NCBI GenBank assembly: GCA_028713225.1
Contig: JAQTOS010000002.1
Span: forward strand, 62,001-126,000
From: Candidatus Altimarinota bacterium
Lineage (GTDB): Bacteria > Patescibacteriota > Gracilibacteria > BD1-5 > UBA6164
Length of the DNA stretch: 64,000 bases
Reading direction: 5' to 3'
The notes under the pieces are model-generated. The model did not search any database. It had not been told where the DNA came from and saw only the letters and a list, made by a program, of their open reading frames with translations. Below are positions 30,993 through 41,508 of this stretch, in pieces. Each line of letters starts with the position of its first letter. Positions within the stretch are counted from its first letter, which is position 1. The translations under genes and the position numbers were made by a program.

Positions 30993-33007
30993 TATTTAAC
31001 TCTACTTAAGATATATACAGCTTCTCCTCTAGTTATTTCTTTATCTGGTTGGAAATATCTAGAGCCAAATTTATCTTTCCAAGTATTATTTGTATCAAAT
31101 ATATTTCATACTTTTTTTCTTAGATCAGCATTTAAATCTAAATATTTTATGCTTTCAGAATCATGTTTAACAAAGATTAGATATTTATATATTAAATTGA
31201 AAAATTGTATTCTTGTGATATTTTTAAATTTATCATTGTTTTCTGATCTAAGTGTAAAAATAGATAATTTTATTTGTCTTATTTTATCATTATTCGGTTT
31301 TACTTTTTTATTTTCTTTATCAAGAGAATAATATAAAGTATTTCAAATAAAAGAAATAGCATCAGCTTGAGTTAAAGAGGTATCAGTAAGAAAGTAATTT
31401 TTTGATTTATTTTCTACTATTCAAGCTTGTAAGAATCTATAAATTTCATTGTAATAAGGATTTCCATTATTTACATCTTTTGCGAAACTTATTTCTAATT
31501 TTTTTTCTCAAAGTATAGCATTTGTTTTCCAATTTTGTACACTTTCTATATAAGCTTTATCACTTCAAATAACTTTGTAATCATAATAAAAAATTCATTG
31601 TAGAGTGTCGTTTATTCCAAAAACTATTGAATCTTTATAATCTTCAGCAGAACATTTTTTTGCCATAACAGAATTTATTTCATCTGTTGTTTTAGGCTGT
31701 TTTAAGCAAAAAAGAATATTTTTATTTTTAGAAGTCAGAGTGTATTTTCCAGAGTATGGAACTCATATTAACTTATAATTATCTTTATAAATAACTATTT
31801 TTGATGAATTTTTATCTCAAATTGATATTCATTTATCTCATCATATTCAGGCTTTTGTTCCATATATAACATCACTTTTTCAGAAGATAAAAAAATCAAT
31901 TTTTTTAATTGTAGTAGATCAAATTTTTATGTTTACAGATGTTGTTCATTTTTTTAATGCATTAAACACAATATCTCTTTTTCAATTTTCAAGTATAAGT
32001 ACTTTTTGAGGGAAAACTGATAAGTTTGAATTAGTTAAAGCAAAATTTATATAATCTGGAGTAACTCAATTGTACGTTTTTCCAAATCTATCTGTTATAT
32101 TCACAGTTAATTTCAAGCTATCTCAAACAGCTAAATTAGTATAAAGTTTATTGATAGAAAAATCTATTTTGTAATTTTTTAAGAAATTTTCTACTTCCAT
32201 TTTTTGGATATCAGCTCTAGATAATAAATTTATTTGAGCAATTTTTGTTTTTGCTACTTGTTTTTTATTTTCTGCAATTATTTGATCATTATTTTGAGTT
32301 TTAGTTATTATAGCTCAGTTAGTTTCTAAAAAAGCCAGAGGATCTACAGTTTTTGCAAGTAAGTCATCCCTACAATATCATTTATTTACCAAATCCATTG
32401 GATTTCAAACAGGTTGATTACAAGTTAATTTTGTAGGATAGTAAGGATGAAGAGAAGATGTATCTAAGTCTATTTGAAAATGCAAATGATTTCCATAAGA
32501 GTTTCAAGTGTGTCCAACTTTTCAAATCAAATCTCAAGCTTTTATATTTTGTCAACTAACTACTCAAATTTTTGATAAATGCGCATAGTTAGAGTATATT
32601 TTTCTACCATTTACAATGTGTTCTATGCTTATTTCTTTTCACCGACCAGTCATTTCCCAAGCTATTCTAATAACTCAATCTCAAATAGCATAAACTGGAG
32701 TTCATTCACTTGTAGCAATATCTACTCATTGATGACTACCATATCAAGTATCCCAACCATAATCATAAGTTGCTCACCAAAGTACAGTATAAACTCTTCT
32801 ATAATTATAATCATCTTTATATTTTTTATAGTCAGCTGTATGAAGTATAGGTAAATCTTTTTTACAATCAGCACTTAGAGTATCAAAAGATTGGAATCTA
32901 CAATCTGATTTTGATATTTCTTTAAATGGATAAACAAATCCAGCTTTCGCTAGATTTGGTAAGAAAAAAAGAAACATTAGGAAAATTATTTTTTTATGTA
33001 TTTTCAT
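30992..33007 (-). CDS. secreted M23 peptidase with C-terminal SLH-like repeats
   Basis: Predicted 671 aa. N-terminal signal peptide ('IIFLMFLFFLPNLAKA'). M23/LytM domain at about 75-215 with both zinc motifs, 'HQGVDIAT' and 'GNHLHFQID'; these cut peptide cross-links of peptidoglycan. Middle ~250 residues are beta-rich (Ig-like?). The C-terminal ~170 residues resemble S-layer homology modules ('YYNEIYRFLQAGIVENKS', 'LTQADAISFI', 'PDKEITRGEAVYILSRV'), which would hold it on the cell surface. Probably a cell-wall remodelling or host-wall-cutting enzyme. Single gene, rich in TGA-Gly. Confidence 0.85.
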
Positions 33008-33084
33008 TTTTTAGTTTTTTAATTTTAATTTGAGTAAATCTATTCTATACTTTTATTAAGATATTTCAAAAGAAGTTTCAAAAA

Positions 33085-33438
33085 AAAATAAAAAAAGCCC
33101 AAGCCAGAAAGGTCTTGGGTGGTAATCATAGAAATTTGTTTAAAAAATCTATGAACAGGATATCTTAGTGTAAAGGACATCTTGCGATGTTGTTAAATTT
33201 CATTAAGTGAGATTATCCTTGTTGTCTACTTATTTTTGGCAGATGCATTGAGGTCGGAGGTCTTTGCATCACCTGATAAGAGAACGGGCCATACATTCAC
33301 TAGAAATCTAGGAATGGTTCATAAGTTGTTTGTCTTGCGATGTTTCTGCGTTGCTGCTTTTTTGTCTAATGCCGGTTTGAATCTTTAAGGAGAATATTAC
33401 CGTTTTTCGTTTTTTCGCAAGCAAAACTAACTTAGAAC
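33085..33438 (-). ncRNA. candidate ~350-nt structured RNA
   Basis: Bounded by a consensus promoter (33445-33472) and a strong terminator (CCCAAG/CTTGGG at 33098-33119, U-run to 33085), both minus strand. Between them no SD-led ORF of useful length exists; the longest ATG-started frames are a few codons to about twenty. Strong local stems: ACATCGCAAGATGT, CATAGA...TCTATG, GATGCA...TGCATC, and CATTC-CTAG-ATTT-CTAG-TGAATG. G+C-richer than flanks. I looked for RNase P, tmRNA and 6S signatures and saw none. Novel RNA or decayed gene; the former is favoured by intact ends. Confidence 0.5.
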
Positions 33439-33444
33439 AATTGG

Positions 33445-33472
33445 TTTATAATGATTTTTTATTTTTAGTCAA
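33445..33472 (-). promoter_or_regulatory. promoter of the 350-nt structured unit
   Basis: Minus strand TTGACT, 16 bp, TATAAA. Confidence 0.72.
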
Positions 33473-33481
33473 TTTTTTTGC

Positions 33482-33517
33482 AAAAAAAATGTCCGTCCCT
33501 TGGTAGAGGGTACGGAC
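33482..33517 (-). terminator. terminator of the 33.5-34.1 kb unit
   Basis: Minus strand GTCCGT...ACGGAC hairpin with G/C-rich interior (ACCCT/AGGGT-like pairing), then U8. It lies immediately behind the promoter of the 350-nt unit, so the two units are in tandem. Confidence 0.82.
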
Positions 33518-33777
33518 GTAAGCGTATCTGCGCTTATCTTTTTAGTTACAAACGGTTTCGTGTAAACTTCAAAGCTAAGGCGGATGGTGGAGCAGATTTT
33601 TCATCAGAAATCCTTGTGAAACACAAATTGTTAGCAAATTTCGGTCTTTCGTGACCGAAGCGCAACTTGAGATATATAATCTCCGCAACTTCATTACGGA
33701 ATATCTCTTTCTTTTCTTACTTCATTTCCGCTCCGCTTTCGTGCGAATCGGAATCTTTTCCCCCACCGAAATTTCGG
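33518..33777 (-). other. 3' region of the 33.5-34.1 kb unit, no confident gene
   Basis: Holds several G+C-richer hairpins, among them CCGAAATTTCGG and GGTCTTTCGTGACC (both strands complementary). A minus-strand frame from about 33682 encodes 'MKLRRLYISSCASVTKD' and ends at TAG after 39 residues, but its SD is weak. Possibly structured RNA continuing behind the 46-aa ORF. Composition differs from the native genome. Confidence 0.4.
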
Positions 33778-33918
33778 TTAGGCAGATGCGCCGGCGAAAG
33801 CCGCGGCAAGATCGATTGTACCGGTCGTTTTTTTCATACTAAGTGCCGTCATCTCGGCAGTCGCTGCGATGATTCCTGGCGGCTTGTTTGAAAACATATT
33901 GCATCCAATCGGTTTCAT
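33778..33918 (-). CDS. 46-aa peptide in foreign-looking unit
   Basis: Starts with ATG after a canonical SD (GAGGAG, 5-6 nt spacing) and stops at TAA. Sequence starts 'MKPIGCNMFSNKPPG' and ends 'AAAFAGASA'; mildly hydrophobic, Ala/Thr-rich, no family recognised. All glycines GGN. About 135 nt of leader separates it from its promoter; the leader has stems such as TTTCCATTTTTGGAAA and GTTGTTGTACAAC, so expression could be controlled there. It may be a real small protein or a leader-peptide-like ORF. Confidence 0.42.
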   Translation of the reverse strand: MKPIGCNMFSNKPPGIIAATAEMTALSMKKTTGTIDLAAAFAGASA

Positions 33919-34053
33919 GGAATTCTCCTCAGAAAAAATTTTTGGTTGTACAACAACACTGACTTTGCGCTGGCTTGCTCTAGGAGCCGATACGAATTTC
34001 CAAAAATGGAAACCGCTATGCCTTGCGTGTTTTCGTTTATCAGGATGTTGACG
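33919..34053 (-). promoter_or_regulatory. long structured 5' leader of 46-aa ORF
   Basis: 135 nt between the predicted transcript start and the SD. At least two local hairpins are visible. No riboswitch class recognised. An overlapping open frame on the same strand (up to 34100) has no SD and is probably chance. Confidence 0.35.
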
Positions 34054-34059
34054 AGATGA

Positions 34060-34087
34060 GTTATAATGAAATTTATTAATATGTCAA
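34060..34087 (-). promoter_or_regulatory. promoter of the 33.5-34.1 kb unit
   Basis: Minus strand TTGACA, 16 bp, TATAAC. Confidence 0.72.
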
Positions 34088-34246
34088 AACTTTTTTGCAA
34101 AAAAAATATAAAAAATAGGATAAAAATTATTTTTCTTTTTGTTAAGCCAAAAATAAGAGAATAAAAAATTTGTAAAAACTAGAAAAATCATTAAAATTGT
34201 ATAAATAAATTATACAAGAAAACTAATATTTGTCTAGAAAATTAAA

Positions 34247-35959
34247 ATGAAACACTTAAAAATCAACATAAATAATTACGAAATTTGATGAACTCAGATA
34301 CTGAAAAATGTAAATCTTATACTAAACGAAAATGATAAGATTTCTATTGTTGGTCCAAACTGAGCAGGGAAAACAACTTTGATGAAAATAATCACCTGAG
34401 AAATCGGTGATTTTGATGGTGGAATAGAAAATATTTGAGGATTATCTATCTGATATTTGAGACAAATAAACTATGATGATGAAGCTAAAACTGTTTGGGA
34501 AGAATTAAAAGAATCATTTGTAGAAATTCAAGAAATAACTAGAAAACTAGATATTTTGGAGAAAAAAATGTCAGAGTTTCCGGATGATTTAACAGTTATG
34601 CAAGAATATTCTGATTTAATAGAACTTTTTAATAATATTGACTGATATTCTTATGAATCTGAAATTCATAATGTTGCAGGATGAATCTGAATAGAAGAAT
34701 TGTTACAAAAGAAAATTTCAGAAGTAAGCTGATGACAAAGAACAAAAATTGCTTTGGCAAAGATTTTGCTTTTAAAACCAGATTTACTTTTTCTTGATGA
34801 ACCAACGAATTTCATAGATTTGAAATGAGTTGAATGGCTGGAAAAATATTTAAATGAAAAATGGAAAAATGGGTATTTTATAATATCTCATGATAGAGAA
34901 TTTTTGGATAAAACTTGTAATAAAACTCTTGAATTGCAAGCCATTTGAAGGGAAGTGAAATTGTATCATGGTAACTATACTCATTATTTAAGTGAGAGAG
35001 AAAAATATGAAAACATAGCTGTGGAAAAGTGGCAAATGCAAGAAGAATATTTAAAAGAACAAACTACTCTAATTAACAGATTTAGAGCTGGTTCTCGTGC
35101 TGGTTGGGCAAAATCAAGGGAAAAACAATTAGAAAAAATGGAAAAATTAGAAAAACCATTTATTCCTAGGAAACCAAAATTTGCTTTTGAAGAATTTGAA
35201 ACTAGTGCTGAAAATATTCTTTATTTCAAAGAAGTATTTATTGGTAGAAAAGATCCACTTTTTTATATAAATGAACTTAGACTTCCAAAAGGAAAAAGAG
35301 TCTGAATAATCGGAGAAAACTGAGTAGGAAAATCTACTTTTATAAAAACGATTTTATGAGAATTAGATGTTTTAGAATGACAATATATTAGATGAAAATG
35401 AATGGAAATTGGTTATTATAGCCAAATGCATGAAGAACTTCAAAAAGAAAAAACAGTTTGGGAAAATTTTGAATCGCATTGACTTCACTATACATACGAA
35501 CAACTTGCTTGATTTTTGAATTATTATTTACTTGATAGGGAAGTTATACATTCAAAAGTGAAAAATCTCTCAGGATGACAAATGTCAAAACTGCTTTTTG
35601 CAATCTTATGACAAAAAGAAACAAATTTACTTGTACTTGATGAACCTACAAATCATCTAGATTATGATACTAGGGAAGCTCTAGAACAAGCATTACAAAA
35701 ATACAAAGGAACAATTATTTTTATATCTCATGATAGATATTTTATCAATAAAATGTCAGATTTTTTATGGCTTATAAAAGACTGAGAGCTAAAAGTAAAT
35801 TACTGAAATTATGAAGATTTACTTTATAAAATAGAAAAATGACTAAGTTTTGATGACAACCTAGTTGATATAGACAAAGAAATGGAACTTGTGCTTCTTG
35901 AAAAAATTTGAGAGAAAGAATTAAAGAGACTAAAAGAAAAATATCATAGGAAAAAATAA
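34247..35959 (+). CDS. ABC-F family ATPase (ribosome-associated)
   Basis: Predicted 570 aa with two ABC domains and no membrane segments. Domain 1: Walker A 'GPNGAGKTT' near residue 37, signature 'VSGGQRTK', Walker B '[12 protein letters not shown]'. Linker with charged '[20 protein letters not shown]' (P-site tRNA interaction motif region). Domain 2: 'GENGVGKST', 'LSGGQMSK', '[12 protein letters not shown]'. ABC-F proteins act on the ribosome (translation factors or antibiotic protection); which subtype cannot be assigned. TGA-Gly lie in both Walker A and signature motifs. Stop is in a long hairpin. Confidence 0.92.
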
Positions 35960-35998
35960 AAAAGTAGTGAATGCGGGCCCGCATTCACTACTTTTTTA
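35958..35998. repeat. 28-bp hairpin repeat acting as bidirectional terminator
   Basis: Perfect palindrome 35964-35991 (GTAGTGAATGCGGG and its complement), flanked by A-run and T-run. It is a relative of the GTAGGGAACG family with compensated changes, here placed as the terminator between ABC-F and marC; its 3' side overlaps the marC stop codon. Confidence 0.85.
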
Positions 35999-36640
35999 AA
36001 CTCCAGGAAAATTTATTTTAAATACTAGTATAATATTTTGTAATACTATTTGTATACCAAGACTTAGTAATATTATTCATATAAATCTTGTTACTACCTT
36101 TATCCCTAAATCTCATAAAACAGCTTTTATTTGTATTGCAGATCTAAGTACTATGTAAACAAATAGTGAAGCTATAGTAATTCAGGCAAATAATTCTATT
36201 GCATTATGTGCAACACTATGACTTATTACATAGGCAATACTTCCTGGTCAGCTTGTTATTGGCATAGCTAGTGGTACTATTAATCATCTTTGTAGATATC
36301 TTTCTGTAATATTTTGTTCATCAGTTTCATCATATTTGATTTTTCATATTTTTCATTGCATCATTGAAACTGACATTATTATAAGCAGTACTCATCCAGC
36401 AATCTTAAAATATTCTATTTCAAGTCAGAAAAATCCTAGAACATATTTCCCAACTAACATAGAAAAAAGTAATATGGCAAATGAAGCTAATGCTATAATT
36501 TTTGTATCCATTTTAACATCTTTTCTACTAGCATTTGGATGAAGTAGCATATAATATGGAATAGTAGAAAATGGGTTTAGTATAGCAAAAACAGCAATTG
36601 CAAAAGATGCTATTAAATATAGATTTACATCAAAAAACAT
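35996..36640 (-). CDS. MarC/UPF0056 family membrane protein
   Basis: Predicted 214 aa with about six membrane segments. Typical MarC features: 'FAILNPFSTIPYYM' early, 'LEIEYFKIAGG' in segment 2-3, and 'VPLAMPITSGPGSIAYVI' in the middle. The family's transport substrate is unknown despite the old multiple-antibiotic-resistance name. TGA-Gly in the 'TSGPGS' loop. Stand-alone gene. Confidence 0.88.
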
Positions 36641-36705
36641 AAATTTTATAAAATTGTTAGGAAATATTTTTGTTAACTATACTAAATGCATTTTAGAATA
36701 GTGTT

Positions 36706-36746
36706 AAAAAAAGGCTAAAGTTTATTTATAAATCTTTAGTCTTTTT
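36706..36746. terminator. terminator after the 181-aa gene
   Basis: AAAAAAGGCTAAAG pairs (one mismatch) with CTTTAGTCTTTTT around an A/T loop; works for the minus-strand gene ending at 36752. Confidence 0.75.
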
Positions 36747-36751
36747 AATTT

Positions 36752-37297
36752 TTATTTTGATTCTTTTGGAACAATTGCTTCAATTGCTGCAAAAGTTGCT
36801 TGTTTTCCTTCTGGAATTGTGATTGTGATTGTATCTCATACTTCACATTTGAAGTGAGTAACAGCAGCAGTAAGTAAATTGTAAGTTTTTCCTTCAACTA
36901 ATGCTTGATATTTTCCATTTTCTTTTGTAAGAAGTCAGATTTTGTTTTCTCTTGCAATTGGAAGAATTTGTTTATAAGTCATTCTACCACTTCCATCAAT
37001 AGTTAATTTCAATTTATCTCATTGAACTAATTTTGATTTTGATGCATAATTTGCAGGAACTGGATAGTTATTTCCATCAATTCCAAGCATATCTTCACCT
37101 GTGAAAACTCATTCTATGATTTTTGATTCCTCAGATGAATATGAACTTAAACCATTAGTATCATAATCCATATCTAGATTTACATCTTTGATACCACTTT
37201 CTATTAATATATCTTTTAAGATTTTTTTAGCACTTTTTATAGACTTTTCTGAAGAAATTATAAAATCTTTCAGAGCAAGGATTTTTTTATGGTCCAT
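36752..37297 (-). CDS. conserved hypothetical, helical N-terminus plus beta domain
   Basis: Predicted 181 aa, no signal peptide. The first ~50 residues form a charged helix ('DFIISSEKSIKSAKKILKDI'), followed by an acidic linker and a compact beta-like domain: 'GDKLKLTIDGSGRMTYKQI', 'LVEGKTYNLLTAAVTHFKCEVGDTITITIPEGKQA'-region. I recognise a pattern seen in CPR hypothetical proteins but cannot name a function. Single gene with own terminator; TGA-Gly present. Confidence 0.65.
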
Positions 37298-37382
37298 ATT
37301 TGTTTTTATTTTTAAATAATAATTAGAGATATTTTACTTATTTTTTTCGCATTTGTAAAATAAATTGCTTTTACAAATGGGC

Positions 37383-38405
37383 TTATTTATTTATAATCAT
37401 ATTAAATACTTTTTCTAAATCTGCTTGAAAATATAAAGTAAGCATTAATCAAATAGCTAAAAAAGGTCAAAAAGGAACAGCTAATTGGCTTGTTTGTCAT
37501 CATTTTAACTTACTGGCTATCATTATAAGTATACCAATTACACTTCAAATTAGATAAGTTAAAAATCCTCAAATAAGAGTATAAAATCCTCATAAAATAA
37601 GTCACATAAAAATTGCAATTCTCAGGTCTCAAGCTCACATCCAAGCTCCCTTAGATACAAAAATTTGTAAAAAGAAGAAAATAAATAAACCAAGAGCTCA
37701 CATAGTTCACCATAAAATAGGGAAATCAGAGAAATTTATATTGAAGCATATTTTGAATAATAGAGCAATTCATATAGCCAAAGCTACAAGTCATAAGTCG
37801 TAGATTTCTTTAAGTCAGGCAAAAATGATAGTGTAAAGTATTCAGATTATAGCACTTGATACAATAATTGCATAAATACTTAAGTTTAGTGGATTTTCTA
37901 GGAAATTCATAGTAGAGAAAAAAGCTAGATTTGGGTTTATAGTTTGAGCAATTAAAGCTATAAAAACTATGGCTATTCAAACTCACATTATTCAGTCATG
38001 AATTTCTAAATATAAAATATCATAAACAGTTAATACAAAAGCTATGAAACTGATAAATAAAACTAAAACTAATTTTAATATTTCAAATAAACTTCAATTA
38101 ATTATTAGATTTAAATCTATCAAGAAATAAGTACTCAAAAAAAATAGAAGTCACATAACTATCTCTAAAAAAGGGTAGAGAATAGATATTTTTTCTTTGC
38201 AATATTTACATTTTCCAGCTGAAAATAAATATGAAAAAACAGGTATTAAATCAAGTCATCCAAGAACATGATTACATTTTGGACAATGACTTCTTCAATT
38301 CATTATTCATCCTTCACCAGTTTTTAGTCTACTTATAAGTACAGAAGAAAAACTTCAAAACATTAGTCCTAGTATGAAAATTATTATATATATTGCGGTA
38401 GTCAT
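37383..38405 (-). CDS. pilD: prepilin peptidase / N-methyltransferase PilD
   Basis: Predicted 340 aa, long for the family. N-terminal cytosolic domain with the zinc Cys quartet 'CPKC' and 'CKYC' (about residues 44-47 and 71-74), 'GSFSSVLISRL' at the start, and eight or so membrane segments. The two catalytic Asp are in 'VYDILYLEIHDG' and 'GAGDLRIA' (GxGD peptidase motif). Cleaves and methylates all pilins and pseudopilins of this window. Very rich in TGA-Gly. Starts 10 bp after the sbcD stop, so co-transcribed with it. Confidence 0.93.
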
Positions 38406-38415
38406 TCTTATTTTT

Positions 38416-39534
38416 TTATTTATTAAACATTTCTTTAAGCTCTGCTTTTAACTTAATTTTATCTATATTTTCATCATTTATTTGATAATCATTTATAAAA
38501 TCATCAAATATATTTTTTATAAAATCATCATTCGATATATCTATTTCATAATTTTGATTTTCATTTCTATCTTCTCTGTAAAAATCCTTCTTGTATTCGA
38601 AGTAAAAAGCATTTTTAAATATTTTTGAAAGTTTGTTATCATCAAATTCAAGTGCTAATTTATTTTTGATATTATAAAAAAATATTTTTACTATAGCATC
38701 AGATATGCTCTCTTTAGTTTTATTTTCTTCAAGTAAATTTAGAAGCTCATCCATAGAGTAAATGTTTTCACAATTTATTTTTCATAAATCTAGCATTTTT
38801 CTAGTTTCTAGTGCTTTAAACTCGACTTTTAATTCTGGCTCAAATGAAACAATATTATATCAGATTTTATAATCTTTTTGGTTGAAACTTGTTTTTTCAA
38901 TACTTCCGGAATAACAGATGTTTTTTCCTATACAGAAATTTTTGTGATAGTGTCCAAGAGCAACATAATCAAAAGTCTTTATTTTTTCTAGGTCTTGCAT
39001 AAGGATATTTACTCCAGAAATTTCATCTGTATATTCGTCATATTCTTTTGATTGTAATCAGAAATGACTTATTAAAATATTTAGTTTATTTTCCTTTTTT
39101 AGATTAGTAGAATTTCATAATTCTTCTCTAAATAATTCTTCATTATAAATATGAGGCAAACAAACAAAATTGATATTTTTAAATTCTATATTATCTAACT
39201 TTTGTTCATAAAAAGTATATAGATTTGGAATTTTTTCCAAAATACTGAAAGGGTGAGTTGTACTTAGAAGTCTCGGAGTTGAGTGATTTCCAGCGATAAT
39301 TATAGTTTTTATTCAAGCTTCATTTAGTTTTAAAAATCATTCTATAGCAACGCTTAGTGCTTTATTTCCAGGTTTTGAATAATGAAACAAATCTCCAGAA
39401 TGAATAACAAAATCAGGACGAAAAAAAATGATATCATCTATCACTTTTTTAAAATTATCATAAAAATCATTTTCGCGACTTGTATTTTCGATACTTATTC
39501 CAAGATGAGTATCTGAAAAATGTATTATTTTCAT
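38416..39534 (-). CDS. sbcD: SbcD-like nuclease (metallophosphoesterase)
   Basis: Predicted 372 aa. Calcineurin-like motifs in order: 'FSDTHLG' at 6-12, 'FVIHSGDLFH' near 43, 'IIAGNHS' near 78, 'ISHFG', and 'VALGHYHK'. In SbcCD/Mre11-type complexes it trims hairpins and blocked DNA ends with the SMC-like SbcC. No sbcC is next to it; pilD follows instead. A nuclease acting on hairpins is notable given the many palindromic repeats here, but this link is speculation. Confidence 0.88.
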
Positions 39535-39537
39535 CTT

Positions 39538-40080
39538 TTATAATTCTGTTCAAGAAGTACTCAAATAGTAAGTATTGTTTTTGCTATCAGTAAAATTTGT
39601 ATTTAATAGATTTAGATTTTCTAGTTTATTTGAAGTTTTTTCTAAAAATATAGTAGCAATAGAATCTCAAGCTTTTATGTTTTTTGCTGAACTTGAACTA
39701 ATAGAAATAGTTTTACTACCATTTGTATCAACTAATTTCAAAACATCAGTATTTGCTATATCAGAAACTACGTCTTTTACTTTAATAGAATTAGATTCAT
39801 AAAAAAAAGATAATCAGATATTTTTAACTTCACTTATGTCTTTTGAAGATTTTATATGAACTACTCTGTTAGATCAATTTTTTTCCAGTTCCATATATAA
39901 ATCAGCAGAATTATTTGCTGTTTTATTTGATTCTTGTAAATTTGTTTTCAAACTATTTCCAATTTTTGTATCACTTAGTACAAAATTTATAGAAATAGCT
40001 AAAGCCAAACTCAAAGCTATTAAAGATATATTTGAAGTTATTTTTTGTAATCTATATTTTTTTATTATGTCTTTATTCAT
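39538..40080 (-). CDS. membrane-anchored protein with cohesin-like domain
   Basis: Predicted 180 aa. One hydrophobic segment at about 18-38 after a basic start, then an extracellular beta-type domain: 'ADLYMELEKNGSNRVVHIK', 'SFFYESNSIKVKDVV', 'KTISISSSSAKNIKAGDSIATI'. This order of strands and the 'AGDSIATIFLEK' block resembles cohesin-type domains, which bind dockerins or other surface partners. Assignment is by pattern only. It is 4 bp before sbcD, in the same direction, so likely in one transcript with sbcD-pilD. Confidence 0.5.
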
Positions 40081-40167
40081 AAGTTTTTAATTTAAATTTT
40101 ATTTTTTAATTATCCTAGGTGGATATTTATTTTTTGTATTATAATATGTTTGCGGGCAAAAACAAAT

Positions 40168-41076
40168 TTATTTATTTCTTTTAATTAAATTTATAAATTC
40201 TAAGAAAAATCATAATAAAATAAATAGTATTGCTAAGAATATTGCTTCATGATTTTTTAAAAAATTTGTTACTATATCTCAAATAGCCAATAATATTATA
40301 GTTGAAATAATAAATCACATAAATACTTTTATATAGTGTTTGTCTAAAAAATTTTTTATTTTTACTTCTTCAAGTACTACTATTTTCTTTTGATAAAGCA
40401 CTATAAATAGTGAAGAAATAATAAATATTACAAAGGGAAGTAAATTTGATATTGATATGCTTTTTTCTAATTGCTCTGTTCCAGTTATCATCATTTCTAT
40501 TGCTACAAATAAAATAACTAGTAATCAAACCCATTGTATTTGAGGATATTTATTTAAATTTTTTGCTATATAATTTGAAGCAAAAGCCATAAGTATAATA
40601 GAAATAACAAGTCATATTCAAAGAGTAAGTATATTTCAATGAGCCGCTCAAGCAACAGCAAGCACATTATCTAAACTCATAGATAAATCCGCTATTATTA
40701 TAGTATATATAGCTGACATAAATCATATATCTGTTTTTGATATTCACTGCTCATTATGTTCGTAATTTCCATTTCTAAGTTCGCTGTAAAATTTCCATAC
40801 TACATATAGAAGTAGAACTCATCCAGCTAATTTAAGACCTATTATTCCAAGTAAATATACAGCAAAAAATGCTAATACTATTCTCATTATGGTAGCTAGA
40901 AGAATTCAAATCATTATTGCTTTTTTTCTGATTTTTAATGGTAGATTTCTGGTAGCCATTCAGATAATTATAGCATTATCTCAGCTCATAACTATATCAA
41001 TTATTATTATGTTCAATAAAGCTAGTAATCAAGATACACTAAGTAAGTTTCCAAGTCAGTTTATTATATTATCCAT
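40168..41076 (-). CDS. TerC-family integral membrane protein
   Basis: Predicted 302 aa with seven or more membrane segments. TerC signature pieces: 'IVMSGDNAIIIGMATRNLP' near residue 26 and 'AIIIADLSMSLDNVLAVAGAA' near the middle, each bearing the conserved acidic residues. Members are linked to metal (Mn2+/Ca2+) handling or tellurite resistance. TGA-Gly frequent. Monocistronic. Confidence 0.88.
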
Positions 41077-41130
41077 ATTTTTTTATTAGTTTTAAGATCT
41101 TTCTTATTATATGAAAAATTATTTTTAATC

Positions 41131-41162
41131 AAATAAATCCCTGACTTATCAGGGATTTATAG
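41131..41162. terminator. hairpin between convergent-facing gene ends
   Basis: ATAAATCCCTGA (41133-41144) pairs with TCAGGGATTTAT (41149-41160). No long T-run, so it is a weak terminator; it follows the 103-aa gene on the minus strand. Confidence 0.6.
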
Positions 41163-41166
41163 AATA

Positions 41167-41478
41167 TTAGTCATTTATTTGTTTTATTCTTTCTTCAATT
41201 TCTTTTCTATCTTCTGCTTCAAACTCAGCTTCTATTTTAGTTTGTATTTCATTTTGTACACTTAGGTATTTTAATTTATCCTTTCTTCTTTTTTTCTCTT
41301 TTTCTTGTGCCTTGGTTTTTAAAATTATTTTTAGTTTTGGTATAGCATAGAATATAATAAATATTGTTAGTATAATAACTACTAGCATTATAATATAATC
41401 ATTAATAGAATTTTCTTGCAGGCTACTTAATATATTATTTATACTATTATATTTATATTGAAATCAGATATTTATCAT
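41167..41478 (-). CDS. small single-pass membrane protein with charged tail
   Basis: Predicted 103 aa from ATG 41478 (one TGA-Gly in 'NIGFQ'); a shorter start at an internal Met would give 73 aa. A hydrophobic segment at about 31-50 is followed by a strongly charged helix ('KAQEKEKKRRKDKLKYL', then 'KIEAEFEAEDRKEIEER'). It lies 30 bp downstream of the sortase gene on the same strand, probably in the same transcript. Function unknown. Confidence 0.55.
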
Positions 41479-41508
41479 ATTAGATATATTTAAAGATTAA
41501 TGTTGAAA

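Noticed and set aside
33085-33438. RNase P RNA, tmRNA or 6S RNA
   Set aside because: Size would fit, but none of their conserved core motifs, tag ORF or end pairing could be recognised.
33651-34051. Several plus-strand open frames in the G+C-richer region
   Set aside because: They lack SD and promoter, overlap each other and run against the promoter/terminator pair on the minus strand.
33915-34100. 61-aa minus-strand frame overlapping the leader of the 46-aa ORF
   Set aside because: Starts upstream of the predicted promoter -10 and has no SD; the SD-led ATG at 33918 is in another frame.
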